DNA from: DATBLE01 sp963791425
Lineage (GTDB): Bacteria > Actinomycetota > Thermoleophilia > Gaiellales > Gaiellaceae
Direction of reading: 5' to 3'
Length of the DNA stretch: 64,000 bases
NCBI GenBank assembly: GCA_963791425.1
Contig: CAWBSE010000003.1
Location: 434,001-498,000 of the forward strand
Each line of letters opens with the position of its first letter. Within the stretch, counting starts at the first letter, position 1. Below are positions 8,880 through 16,463 of the stretch, piece by piece. A model generated the notes under the pieces. The model did not search any database, was not told the DNA's origin, and saw only the letters and a list, made by a program, of their open reading frames with translations. Position numbers and translations under genes: made by a program.

Positions 8880-9958
8880 AGAATCTCGGTCCGGTCGACG
8901 CAGCGTTCCTCGAGGAAGTCGCGCAGCGCGCGGGTGCGACCGTTGCGGCCCATCTCCGCGGCGAGGTCGAGGTTCCCGGCCAGCCGGACGATCGCCTCGC
9001 GCAGCGGCTCGGCCTCGCCGGGGGCGACGAGCAGGCCGGTCTCACCGTCGCGGACGAGCTCGCCGAGGCCGCCGATCTCGGCGGCGATCACGGGGCGGGC
9101 GCGCTCCATCGCCTCGAGTGCGACCATCCCGAAGCCCTCGCCCATCGACGGGACGACGACGACCGCGGAGCGCTCGATCGCGCCCTGGATCGGCGCGACG
9201 TATCCGAGGAAGTGAACGGCGTCCGAGATGTCGAGCTCGCGGGCCAGCGCGCGCAGGGCGGGCTCGAGCGGGCCACGGCCGGCGATGTCGAGCTCGAGGC
9301 CGCGGATCTGCTTCCGGGCGGCCGCGAAGGCGCGCAGCAGGACGATGTGGCCCTTGATCGGGATCAGGCGGCCGACGCAGAGCAGGCGCGGCGCCTCGCC
9401 CGCGTACGGCGCCGACTCGCGGTTGGGCGTGATCCCGTAGTGGACGATCTCGAAGCTCGACTCCTCGAAGCCCTCGGTGTCGGCGAGGTAGCGCGCGAGG
9501 CCGCGGGAGATCGCGATGTGAACGTGCGCGAGGCTGGCGACGGTGCGGTCGCCGAGCGCGAACGCGCGTCCCTCCCGGAACTCGTTGAAGCCGTGCTTGG
9601 TCGAGAAGCGCACCGGCACCCGCGAGAGCAGTCCGGCCATCTGCCCGTACGCGTCAGCGTGGACGAGATGCGTGTGCAGGATCTCCGGCCGGTGGCGGGC
9701 GAGGTAGCCGCCGAGCTGGACGAATGCGATCGGATCGACGTCGGCCCGCAGCGGCATCGCGTCGAGCGGCACGCCCCGTGCCTCGAGCGCGCGGGCGAAG
9801 TCCCATGCGCCGGGCTCGTTCTCGTGGAGCATCAGCATCCGCACGTCCCACCCGCGCTCGCGCAGCCGTGGGAGCAGCGAGAGCAGGTGCGCCTCCGACC
9901 CGGAGATGCCGGCGACCTTCTGTAGATGGAGCACACGCGTCCCGTTCATCGCGCTCAT
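8852..9958 (-). CDS. Glycosyltransferase family 4
   Basis: A 368-residue GT-B protein: MNGTRVLHLQKVAGISGSEAHLLSLLPRL at the N-terminus is split here by its two in-frame ATGs (9958 and 9949). HTHLVHADAYGQMAG, VGRLIPIKGHIVLLRAF and the E-x7-E motif GEGFGMVALEAMERARPVIA follow, with ETGLLVAPGEAEPL near the end. ATG 9958 was chosen because it overlaps the stop of the upstream GT in an ATGA. It is the last gene of the long minus-strand operon that begins with the flippase at 16437. Its 3' end overlaps the convergent GT4 by 28 bases. Confidence 0.9.
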   Translation of the reverse strand: MSAMNGTRVLHLQKVAGISGSEAHLLSLLPRLRERGWDVRMLMLHENEPGAWDFARALEARGVPLDAMPLRADVDPIAFVQLGGYLARHRPEILHTHLVHADAYGQMAGLLSRVPVRFSTKHGFNEFREGRAFALGDRTVASLAHVHIAISRGLARYLADTEGFEESSFEIVHYGITPNRESAPYAGEAPRLLCVGRLIPIKGHIVLLRAFAAARKQIRGLELDIAGRGPLEPALRALARELDISDAVHFLGYVAPIQGAIERSAVVVVPSMGEGFGMVALEAMERARPVIAAEIGGLGELVRDGETGLLVAPGEAEPLREAIVRLAGNLDLAAEMGRNGRTRALRDFLEERCVDRTEILYRSALTDA

Positions 9959-10995
9959 GTTGCCGCCTCGACCACTGCCTTCGCCCAGGACTCGACCGAG
10001 TGCGACTCCGCGACGCGCTCGCGAAGGGTCACGCCCAGCCCGTGGCGGGCCTGGGCGTCGAGGGCGCCGAGGGCGAGCAGGCGGTCGGCGAGGCCGCGTG
10101 CATCCTCGCGCTCGAAGCGCAGTTCGTCGGGCAGGAGCGTGTCGAACGCCGGGTTCGACGCGACCGCGGGCGTGCAGCTCGCGCACGCCTCGTAGACGAC
10201 CTTGTCGGTCGCGCCGGCACGCATGTTGTTGACGAGCACGTCCGCGCGCGCGAGCAGCTCCGGCACCTCGCTGCGGAGCACGGCGTGTCCGAGCTTCACG
10301 CGCTTGCCGAGGTCGAGCTCCGCGACGAGCCGCTCGAGGTCGGCGCGGCACGCGCGCTCGGCGGCGTTGAGCGCAGGCCCGTAGACCTCCAGCCGCGTCT
10401 CGAGGCCGTCGTCGAGAGCGAGGCGCAGCCCCCGCAGGATCACGTCCAGGCCCTTCGCAGTTGAGTACCGCCCGAGCGCGACGGCGCGAAGGTCGGAGCG
10501 CGCCGGCTCGCCGCCGCCGCAGGTGAACTCGGAGAGGTCGATCCCGTGGCCGATCGCACGCACCTTCGGCGAGGCGATCGGAAACGTCCGGCGGTCGACG
10601 CTGAGCACGATGTTCGAGACGCGTTCGGCCAGCCGTAGGGTCCGCGAGACGGCCCAGTGGGTGTACCAGAGCAGCACCTTCACGCCGAGCGGCCGCGCCA
10701 GCGGGGCGGCGAGCACCGCGTAGATCGGGCACATGTGCGCGATCACCGCCGCCGGCTTCGGCCGGTGGACGAGCTCGGCCACGAGCGCCGACTCGAACTT
10801 CAGCCCGCGCCCCGCCCGGGCGTGCGCACCGAAGCTGCGCACGCGGCAATTCGACGGCAGCACCTCGGGGAGCGCCCGGTCGGCAAGGACGACCACCTCG
10901 TCCACCTGCGCGGCGAGCGCGCGGAGCATCGGCACGGTCGCCGCGAGCGCGGGATGCCCCGGGTCGACCTGCTGGGTGACGAAGACGAGACGCAT
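9955..10995 (-). CDS. Glycosyltransferase family 4-like
   Basis: A 346-residue GT-B protein. The N-terminal half (MRLVFVTQQVDPGHPAL, VIAHMCPIYAVLAAPLAR, VLLWYTHWAVSR) is typical of GT4 enzymes with a short first domain. The second half has AVALGRYSTAKGLDVILRGL, EVYGPALNAAE, LLARADVLVNNMRAGATDKVVYEACA and NPAFDTLLPDE. The usual E-x7-E is replaced by ATDKVVYEACA, where only the second glutamate is obvious, so catalysis may rely on a changed motif. ATG 10995 follows a 167-base spacer with an inverted repeat, the only real break in this operon. The 3' end overlaps the next GT in ATGA. Confidence 0.82.
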   Translation of the reverse strand: MRLVFVTQQVDPGHPALAATVPMLRALAAQVDEVVVLADRALPEVLPSNCRVRSFGAHARAGRGLKFESALVAELVHRPKPAAVIAHMCPIYAVLAAPLARPLGVKVLLWYTHWAVSRTLRLAERVSNIVLSVDRRTFPIASPKVRAIGHGIDLSEFTCGGGEPARSDLRAVALGRYSTAKGLDVILRGLRLALDDGLETRLEVYGPALNAAERACRADLERLVAELDLGKRVKLGHAVLRSEVPELLARADVLVNNMRAGATDKVVYEACASCTPAVASNPAFDTLLPDELRFEREDARGLADRLLALGALDAQARHGLGVTLRERVAESHSVESWAKAVVEAAT

Positions 10996-10996
10996 C

Positions 10997-11164
10997 AGAT
11001 GGTTGATCGGTAGTTCACGTAGTCGCGGGGAGGGTCTGCACCAAGCAGTGTGGTCGACTCGAGCGGTGGCAAGGCTGTCAAGCCTTGGCGCCGGGCGAGG
11101 CGGGCGCAATGCGCGGCGTGCAGGCCCCCATCCGCGGCTGCGATGAATTGCCGATCAACCATCT
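10997..11164. repeat. 168-bp spacer bounded by 19-bp imperfect inverted repeats
   Basis: The arm at 10997-11015 (AGATGGTTGATCGG then TAGTT) is matched on the opposite strand by 11146-11164 (AATTG then CCGATCAACCATCT), with 17 of 19 positions paired. Weaker pairing continues inward for about 12 bases. The left arm begins just before the ATG of the GT gene and the right arm covers the last codon and stop of the GNAT gene. No open frame in between looks like a protein. It could be a miniature mobile element, a long-range hairpin between two operon genes, or the remains of a local inversion. Confidence 0.5.
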
Positions 11165-12041
11165 AGTAGTAGTCGGCGTCGCCCAGCGTGAATCGCCAGG
11201 CGGCCGGATCGAGCTCGAGGGGACCGTTCAGTCCGCGGCCGATCAGGTGCACGGTCAGGTGAGTCGGGACGAAGCCGGCGCGCGCGAAGGCCCCGTGCTG
11301 CCCTGGGCCCGGCTGCCCGACGAGCACGCGTGCGTCGGCCGCGCGGGCCGCGCGGCGGAGCAGGCCCGGCACCTCCTTCGCCGGCGCGGCGAGATCGGAG
11401 AGCACCGCGATCGTCCGCGAGCCCATCGGCTTCGACGGCCAGACGACCGCGTAGCCGCTGTCCGAGCGGAGGGTCACGTACGGCCGCGGGGAGTCGTCGT
11501 AGCGCCAGCGCAGGTACTGCTCGTCGCGGACAATGTGGTTCGCCCAGCCGGCGGCGGCGTCGCCCTGGGTCGCGAAGGGCACCGACTCCGTGCGCCGCCG
11601 CTGAAGGGCCGGTCGCGCCCAGATTCGGTAGTGCGCGACGTTCGACCAGCCGAGCCGGTTGAAGAACATCGGGTTCGTCACCTCGTTCCCGAAGCCGAGC
11701 ACGACCTCGACGCCCTGCTCCCGTGCAGCTTCATCGAGCGCCCGCTGGAGCTCGGTGAAGATGCCGCGCCCGGCGGCGGCGGGCGACGTGACCGCGTGGC
11801 ACGAGAACGAGACGAGCTTCTCATTGCCGCCGACGACGGTCCGCGCGAGCATGTGCGCGCCGACGCCCGCGACCTCTCCGTCGACCAGCGCTGTGCGGAG
11901 GATGCTTCCGGCCGGGTTGCGCCCGAACCACCACTCGAACTCCTCCGTCGTCAGGCCACGGTTGCCCCACGCCTCGCCGAGCAGGCGGACGTAGGCGTCG
12001 CGATGGGACGCGTCGAAGGGAACGAGCTCGTACGAGCTCAC
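11163..12041 (-). CDS. GNAT-family N-acetyltransferase
   Basis: A 292-residue protein. The N-terminal half matches the GNAT fold: YELVPFDASHRDAYVRLLGEAW at the start, split by an EEFEWWFGRNP helix, then ALVDGEVAGVGAHMLAR and the acetyl-CoA loop region TSPAAAGRGIFTELQRALDEAA (Q/RxxGxG/A variant). This longer type is common next to glycosyltransferases in actinobacterial polysaccharide loci, where it is thought to acylate an amino sugar. GTG 12041 overlaps the deacetylase stop as GTGA, so the gene is translationally coupled. The gene ends inside the right arm of the inverted repeat. The acyl acceptor is unknown. Confidence 0.78.
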   Translation of the reverse strand: MSSYELVPFDASHRDAYVRLLGEAWGNRGLTTEEFEWWFGRNPAGSILRTALVDGEVAGVGAHMLARTVVGGNEKLVSFSCHAVTSPAAAGRGIFTELQRALDEAAREQGVEVVLGFGNEVTNPMFFNRLGWSNVAHYRIWARPALQRRRTESVPFATQGDAAAGWANHIVRDEQYLRWRYDDSPRPYVTLRSDSGYAVVWPSKPMGSRTIAVLSDLAAPAKEVPGLLRRAARAADARVLVGQPGPGQHGAFARAGFVPTHLTVHLIGRGLNGPLELDPAAWRFTLGDADYY

Positions 12042-12931
12042 TTGCTGGACGTGCCGAGCGCCGCGTTGAAGATGCGGCGTGCGTGGGTGCCGGCGACCGT
12101 GTCCTTGACCGCGATCAGGTCGCACGCCCCGGAGAGCACGAGCTCGAACGTGCGGGACGGGTACGGCTCGACGTTGTAGCGGTGCAGCTGCAGCGGGTCG
12201 GTGCCCGGCCCGTTCGACCCGGAGATCGAGGTGAACGCGACGTCGTACCCAGCCTGCTTGAGCAGGCTGAGGTGGACGAGGCGGTAGTGCGCCTCGGAGC
12301 CCTTCACGTACGCGAACGCGCGCACCGGGCGCTGGAGACGGTCCTCCAGCCGGAGCTTGGACAGCGTGATCTCGCGTGCCGCCTCGTCGACCTCGAGGTC
12401 GGCGAGCGGGCGATGGCCGATCCCGTGCGACTCGACGCGGATCCCGGCAGCTTCCAGCTCGGCGAGCTCGCCCCAGTCCAGCGGCCGGTTGACGATCCCG
12501 CGCGCGGCGAGATGCTCGTCGTGCGGCAGCGGCCGCGTCCCCGCCAGGTAGCCGACCGGGACGAACACGACCGCGGGGTACCCGTACTTCTGGAGCACCG
12601 GCGCGGCGTTCTCGAGGTTGTCGCGGTAGCCGTCGTCGAAGGTGATGAGCACCGCGCCCTGCGGCAGCGGTGCGTCGAGCAGGTAGTGGTCGAGCACTGC
12701 GTCGAGGTCGACGGGCCGGTAGCCGAGCTCGCCGAGCTGCGCCATCTGCTCGTCGAAGCGCCCGACCGGCACGCTCACCGAGTTCTCGGGGATGTCATTG
12801 ACCTTGTGGTACATCAGCACGCGCAGCGTCGGCTTCTGGTCGCCGTCGACGGCTCCGACGCCGGTCGCGGTCTCGCCGAGGGTGCGGTAGACGCCGTTCT
12901 TCAGGGCCTGCTTGATGCGGTCGGCGCGCAT
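12038..12931 (-). CDS. Polysaccharide deacetylase (NodB/CE4 family)
   Basis: A 297-residue protein. It carries LMYHKVND, then the CE4 motif 1 VLITFDDGYRDNLENAAPVL with the catalytic/metal Asp pair, then motif 2 VESHGIGHRPL with the two metal histidines spaced as in the family. Later blocks RPVRAFAYVKGSEAHY and GYDVAFTSISG fit the C-terminal strands. The proline of the usual Y-P-Y/F motif is replaced (AFAYVKG), which is unusual. No signal peptide is seen, so it may act inside the cell or on lipid-linked sugars. ATG 12931 lies only four bases after the stop of the GT upstream, and a TACGAT sits six bases before it within that gene's last codons. Confidence 0.87.
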   Translation of the reverse strand: MRADRIKQALKNGVYRTLGETATGVGAVDGDQKPTLRVLMYHKVNDIPENSVSVPVGRFDEQMAQLGELGYRPVDLDAVLDHYLLDAPLPQGAVLITFDDGYRDNLENAAPVLQKYGYPAVVFVPVGYLAGTRPLPHDEHLAARGIVNRPLDWGELAELEAAGIRVESHGIGHRPLADLEVDEAAREITLSKLRLEDRLQRPVRAFAYVKGSEAHYRLVHLSLLKQAGYDVAFTSISGSNGPGTDPLQLHRYNVEPYPSRTFELVLSGACDLIAVKDTVAGTHARRIFNAALGTSSK

Positions 12932-12935
12932 GGGC

Positions 12936-14048
12936 CTATCGTAGTCCGGCGACGAGCGCGGCCAGCCGTGCGGCGTACTCGTCCGGGCCGGCGACCCACG
13001 GGCCGGCGCTCGCTCTCGCGCCCGCGCCGAGCCGCTCGGCCAGGGCGGTGTCCGCGAGCACGCGGTGCAGCGCGTCGGCCAGCCCCTGCGGATCCTGCGG
13101 CGGCACGAGGAGCCCGTTCTCGCCGTCACTGACGAGATCGACGATCCCGCCCACCCGCGACGCGACAGCGGGCCGCCCGCGGCAGAACGCCTCGACCAGC
13201 ACGCGACCCATCCCCTCCGAGCGCGACGGCAGCACGAGCGCCGTGGCGGCGTCGAGCGCCCGGGCCACGCCCTCGGTCGGCAGCACCTCGCTCCACTCGA
13301 CCCGGCCGGGCAGGTCGGCGACGAGCCGCTCGACCACCTCGCGCCGTGTGCCGCGGCCGACGACGTGCAGCGTGACGCCGGGCAGCTTCGCGGCGACGAT
13401 CCGCCAGGCCTCGGCCAGTTCGTCGATGCCCTTGTACAGCTCGAGCACGCCGACGAACAACGCGCGGGGCGGCGCCGGCAGCGGGGCGGGCGGCCCCAGG
13501 AACGGGTCGAGATCCATGAACGCCGGGAAGACCGCCGCCGGCTCGACGCCGTACGAGTGCACGAGGTTGGTCGTGTAGTCGGAGATCGTCCGCACCGCGT
13601 CGGCGCGGCGCAGGGCCGAGAGCGCGAGGTGGTCGGCGAGCGGGCTGAGCAGGCGCCGGGCGGGCGACCCGTACAGGCGGGTCGGCGACCGCCAGTCGCC
13701 GTGGACGTCGAGGATCACCGGCGCGCGGACGCCGGAGAGCGAGCGCCCGAGCAGCACGAACCATGTCTCGTGCGCGCCCTGGACGAGCACCGCGTCCGGC
13801 CGGCGGCGCCGCAGCTCGCGACGCGTGCGGTAGGGGAGCGTGAGGAAGTAGAGCGCGCCGTCCAGCTTCCTCGGCCGGTACGGGCCGGCGAGCTCGAAAA
13901 CATCGTCGCGGCGCGGCGAGCCGTCGAGGCCGCTCGCCAGCACCCGCAGGTCGAACTGCCCGGCCAGCGCGTCGAACTTGATCTGCAGGGTCTCGCTCAG
14001 CGGCAGCCGGTACCGCGTCCGGCCGACCATCAGCAGCTTCGGCGTCAT
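12936..14048 (-). CDS. Glycosyltransferase family 4
   Basis: A 370-residue GT-B protein with VILDVHGDWRSPTRLYGSP, RADAVRTISDYT, FVGVLELYKGIDELAEAWRIV, VVGRGTRREVVERL and the E-x7-E region SEGMGRVLVEAFCRGRPAVAS followed by ENGLLVPPQDPQGLA. These identify a retaining GT4 enzyme. ATG 14048 overlaps the stop of the GT upstream (ATGA). The C-terminus ends just before the deacetylase. Sugar specificity cannot be inferred from sequence alone. Confidence 0.9.
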   Translation of the reverse strand: MTPKLLMVGRTRYRLPLSETLQIKFDALAGQFDLRVLASGLDGSPRRDDVFELAGPYRPRKLDGALYFLTLPYRTRRELRRRRPDAVLVQGAHETWFVLLGRSLSGVRAPVILDVHGDWRSPTRLYGSPARRLLSPLADHLALSALRRADAVRTISDYTTNLVHSYGVEPAAVFPAFMDLDPFLGPPAPLPAPPRALFVGVLELYKGIDELAEAWRIVAAKLPGVTLHVVGRGTRREVVERLVADLPGRVEWSEVLPTEGVARALDAATALVLPSRSEGMGRVLVEAFCRGRPAVASRVGGIVDLVSDGENGLLVPPQDPQGLADALHRVLADTALAERLGAGARASAGPWVAGPDEYAARLAALVAGLR

Positions 14049-15157
14049 GCCGCCGCCTCGGCCAGCAGCTGCTCGATGCGCGTGTAGACCTCTTCGGGCG
14101 CGTAGCCGGCGACCGAACCGCGGGCGGCGGCGCGAAGGCGGTCGCGGAGCGCCTCGTCGCCGAAGAAGCGCCGGATCGCGTCTGCGAGCGCGTTCGGGTC
14201 GCGGGGCGGGACGAGCAGGCCGTTCTCGCCGTCCGTGACGACCTCAGCGACGCCGCCCACCCCGGTCGCGATCACCGGCGTGCCGGCTGCCAGTCCCTCG
14301 ACGACCGCGTGCGGGAAGTTCTCCCAGATCGAGGTGAGCAGCACCGCGTCGGCGGCGGCGAAGAGCTCCTGCACCACCGGGCGCGGCTGGGCGCCCAGGA
14401 ACCGGACGCTGTCGCCTGCGACGCGCTCCAGGCGCTCCCGCTCGGGCCCGTCGCCCGCGATCACGAGCGAGACGCCGTCGACCTGCGCGACGGCGTCGAG
14501 CGCATCGTCGAGCGCCTTCACCGGGGCGAGCCGGCCGGCGAAGACGAGCGTCGGCCCGTCGAAGCCGTGCTTTCGGCGGAGCGCGTCGCGGTCGGCGGGC
14601 GGCGGCACGGAGACCGGGTTCGGGAGCACGACGATCCGCTTCTCGTCGATCAGGCGCCAGTCGCCGGCGAAGCCCGCCAGCGACGCGCTCGGGCAGACGT
14701 ACCGCTTCGCACCGGAGAGCAGCACGTCGCGAATCGCCTTCAGCCCGACGATGCCCACGCCGTTCGAGCCCTGGAACTCGTCCAGCGCGAGCCCCGTGAG
14801 ACCGTAGCGAGCCGCCCGCTCGTAGGCCGGGTCGCCGGTCAGCTTGAGTACCCGCGGGGCGCGATGGAGGAGCGTCCCGACCCGCGTGCGGCCGAACATG
14901 CCGGTCGAGTAGACGACGTCGGCGCGCGCCGCCCGCTCCGAGACGAGCAGCGCCCCGCGTGCGTAGCGGAGCGCGGCGGGCTGGGCACGAGAGATCCAGT
15001 GGACCGGGTACGCCTCGGGTGCCGGCGGTGAGTCGGCCGTGGTCACCACCTCGACCGTGTGGCCGCGGCCGACCAGGAACTCCGCGATCTCCGGCGCGTG
15101 GCTGGCCGGGCCGCCGACGTCGGGCGGCCAGATCCCCGAGACGATGAGCACCTTCAT
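14045..15157 (-). CDS. Glycosyltransferase family 4
   Basis: A 370-residue GT-B protein. It begins MKVLIVSGIWPPDVGGPASH, a classic GT4 N-terminus with the glycine-rich loop, and contains VLKLTGDPAYERAARYGLTG, VVLPNPVSVP, VFAGRLAPVKALDDAL, IAGDGPERERLERV, and ENFPHAVVEGLAAGTPVIATGVGG with the E-x7-E catalytic signature. ATG 15157 overlaps the flippase stop (ATGA). It sits directly behind the flippase in the operon, so it very likely takes part in repeat-unit assembly. Confidence 0.92.
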   Translation of the reverse strand: MKVLIVSGIWPPDVGGPASHAPEIAEFLVGRGHTVEVVTTADSPPAPEAYPVHWISRAQPAALRYARGALLVSERAARADVVYSTGMFGRTRVGTLLHRAPRVLKLTGDPAYERAARYGLTGLALDEFQGSNGVGIVGLKAIRDVLLSGAKRYVCPSASLAGFAGDWRLIDEKRIVVLPNPVSVPPPADRDALRRKHGFDGPTLVFAGRLAPVKALDDALDAVAQVDGVSLVIAGDGPERERLERVAGDSVRFLGAQPRPVVQELFAAADAVLLTSIWENFPHAVVEGLAAGTPVIATGVGGVAEVVTDGENGLLVPPRDPNALADAIRRFFGDEALRDRLRAAARGSVAGYAPEEVYTRIEQLLAEAAA

Positions 15158-16437
15158 GCGACGGGTGCCTCGAGATGCGCGTGCTGGCTGTGCAGGCGGG
15201 CGAGCGCGACCGTCCACGCCGCCACGAAGACGATGGTCGCGATCAGCACGGCGGCGGCGGCGCCGGTTGCGTCCCAGTAGTAGCCGAGCACGAGTGTCAG
15301 CGGCACAGCCACGGCCGTCTCGATCCCGTGGGTGACGATCCGCAGGTGCGGCTGGCCGACCGAGACCGGCAGCGACTTCGTCCACGCGAAGACGAGGCTG
15401 ATCGCCCCGGCGATCAGCAGCAGGCGGGCCGCATCCGACGCCGGCGCATAGGCATCCGTGAACACGGTCGTGATCAGCCACGGCATCGCCCAGTACAAGA
15501 ACGGCACGGACACGATCATGGCTCCGAACGCCGTGAAGCTGTAGCGGCGCAACCCGGCGAAGACGCGACCGAACGCGCCCGCTTCCCAGTCCTTCGTCTG
15601 CTCGGTGATCAGGATCAGCCGGGCGGGCGAGGTCAGCGCCGAGAGCCCGGTGAGCGGCGCCTGCGCCGCGCGGAAGTAGCCGACCTGGGTCGTCGTGGAG
15701 ACCTTGCCGAGCAGCAGCGGCAGGATCGCCGTGCGGAGGGAGACGATCCCCGAGCCGATGCTCGACTGGATCACGAAGCGGACGATCTCCTTCCGGTCCT
15801 CGCCCAGCGGCTCCGGCTCGGCCGCGGGGAACTTGTTGAACACGGTGATCGCCGCCCAGCCGACCGCCACCGAGCCGACGATCTGGCCGAGGACGAGCCC
15901 GAGGACAGCCTCGGTGACGCCGTACTGTGCCCCGACGATCAGCCCCGTCGCGCGCAGCAACTGCGTGAGGAACGTGTACCACGCGCGGACGTCGTAGCGG
16001 CCGGTCAGCACGAGTGCGGCCCCGGCCGGCGCCTCGGGCAGATACGTGATCGGCAGCAGCGCGGCCAGGAGGAACGGAACGGTCAGGTTGTTCGAGTGGA
16101 ACACCGAGTCGGCGAAGGGCGCGAACAGCGCCAGCACCACGCCGGCGGCCAGGGCGCCGAGCGTCTTCAGCATCATCGTCTGCCGGTAGAGCCTGCGGAG
16201 GCGGCCCCAGTTGCCCTGGCCGGTGTAGCGGAAGCCGTACTTGATCATCGCCTCCTCGACCGTCACGTCCAGGAGGATCTGGAGGAATCCGGCCGCGGCG
16301 ATGGCGAGGGTGAACTCCCCGTACGCATCGGGCTTCAACTGGCGCGCGGCCACGATGCTCGCGAACAATCCGAGGCCGACGCTTCCGTAGAGGCCGATCG
16401 CGGTGGCCGAGCGCCGCCACAGGAGGCGCCTCTGCAT
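15154..16437 (-). CDS. Wzx-like oligosaccharide flippase (MATE/MOP superfamily)
   Basis: A 427-residue protein with about 12 hydrophobic helices. The N-terminus (ATAIGLYGSVGLGLFASIVAARQL followed by YGEFTLAIAAAGFLQIL) has the repeat layout of polysaccharide flippases, which move lipid-linked repeat units across the membrane. The charged segment EPEPLGEDRKEIVRFV marks the middle cytoplasmic loop, as in Wzx. ATG 16437 was preferred over GTG 16449 because the palindromic -10-like box ends about ten bases upstream of the ATG while it would overlap the GTG. It is the first gene of a seven-gene minus-strand operon with four-base overlaps and stands divergent from the Wzy-like gene. Confidence 0.86.
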   Translation of the reverse strand: MQRRLLWRRSATAIGLYGSVGLGLFASIVAARQLKPDAYGEFTLAIAAAGFLQILLDVTVEEAMIKYGFRYTGQGNWGRLRRLYRQTMMLKTLGALAAGVVLALFAPFADSVFHSNNLTVPFLLAALLPITYLPEAPAGAALVLTGRYDVRAWYTFLTQLLRATGLIVGAQYGVTEAVLGLVLGQIVGSVAVGWAAITVFNKFPAAEPEPLGEDRKEIVRFVIQSSIGSGIVSLRTAILPLLLGKVSTTTQVGYFRAAQAPLTGLSALTSPARLILITEQTKDWEAGAFGRVFAGLRRYSFTAFGAMIVSVPFLYWAMPWLITTVFTDAYAPASDAARLLLIAGAISLVFAWTKSLPVSVGQPHLRIVTHGIETAVAVPLTLVLGYYWDATGAAAAVLIATIVFVAAWTVALARLHSQHAHLEAPVA

Positions 16438-16446
16438 CCGGGGGCG

Positions 16447-16456
16447 CACTATAGTG
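16447..16456. promoter_or_regulatory. Palindromic shared -10 box CACTATAGTG between divergent genes
   Basis: The perfect palindrome CACTATAGTG yields TATAGT on both strands. On the plus strand TATAGT ends eight bases before GTG 16464. On the minus strand it ends ten bases before ATG 16437. Both genes could therefore be read from one overlapping, leaderless, bidirectional promoter. Confidence 0.5.
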
Positions 16457-16463
16457 GCCGCCG

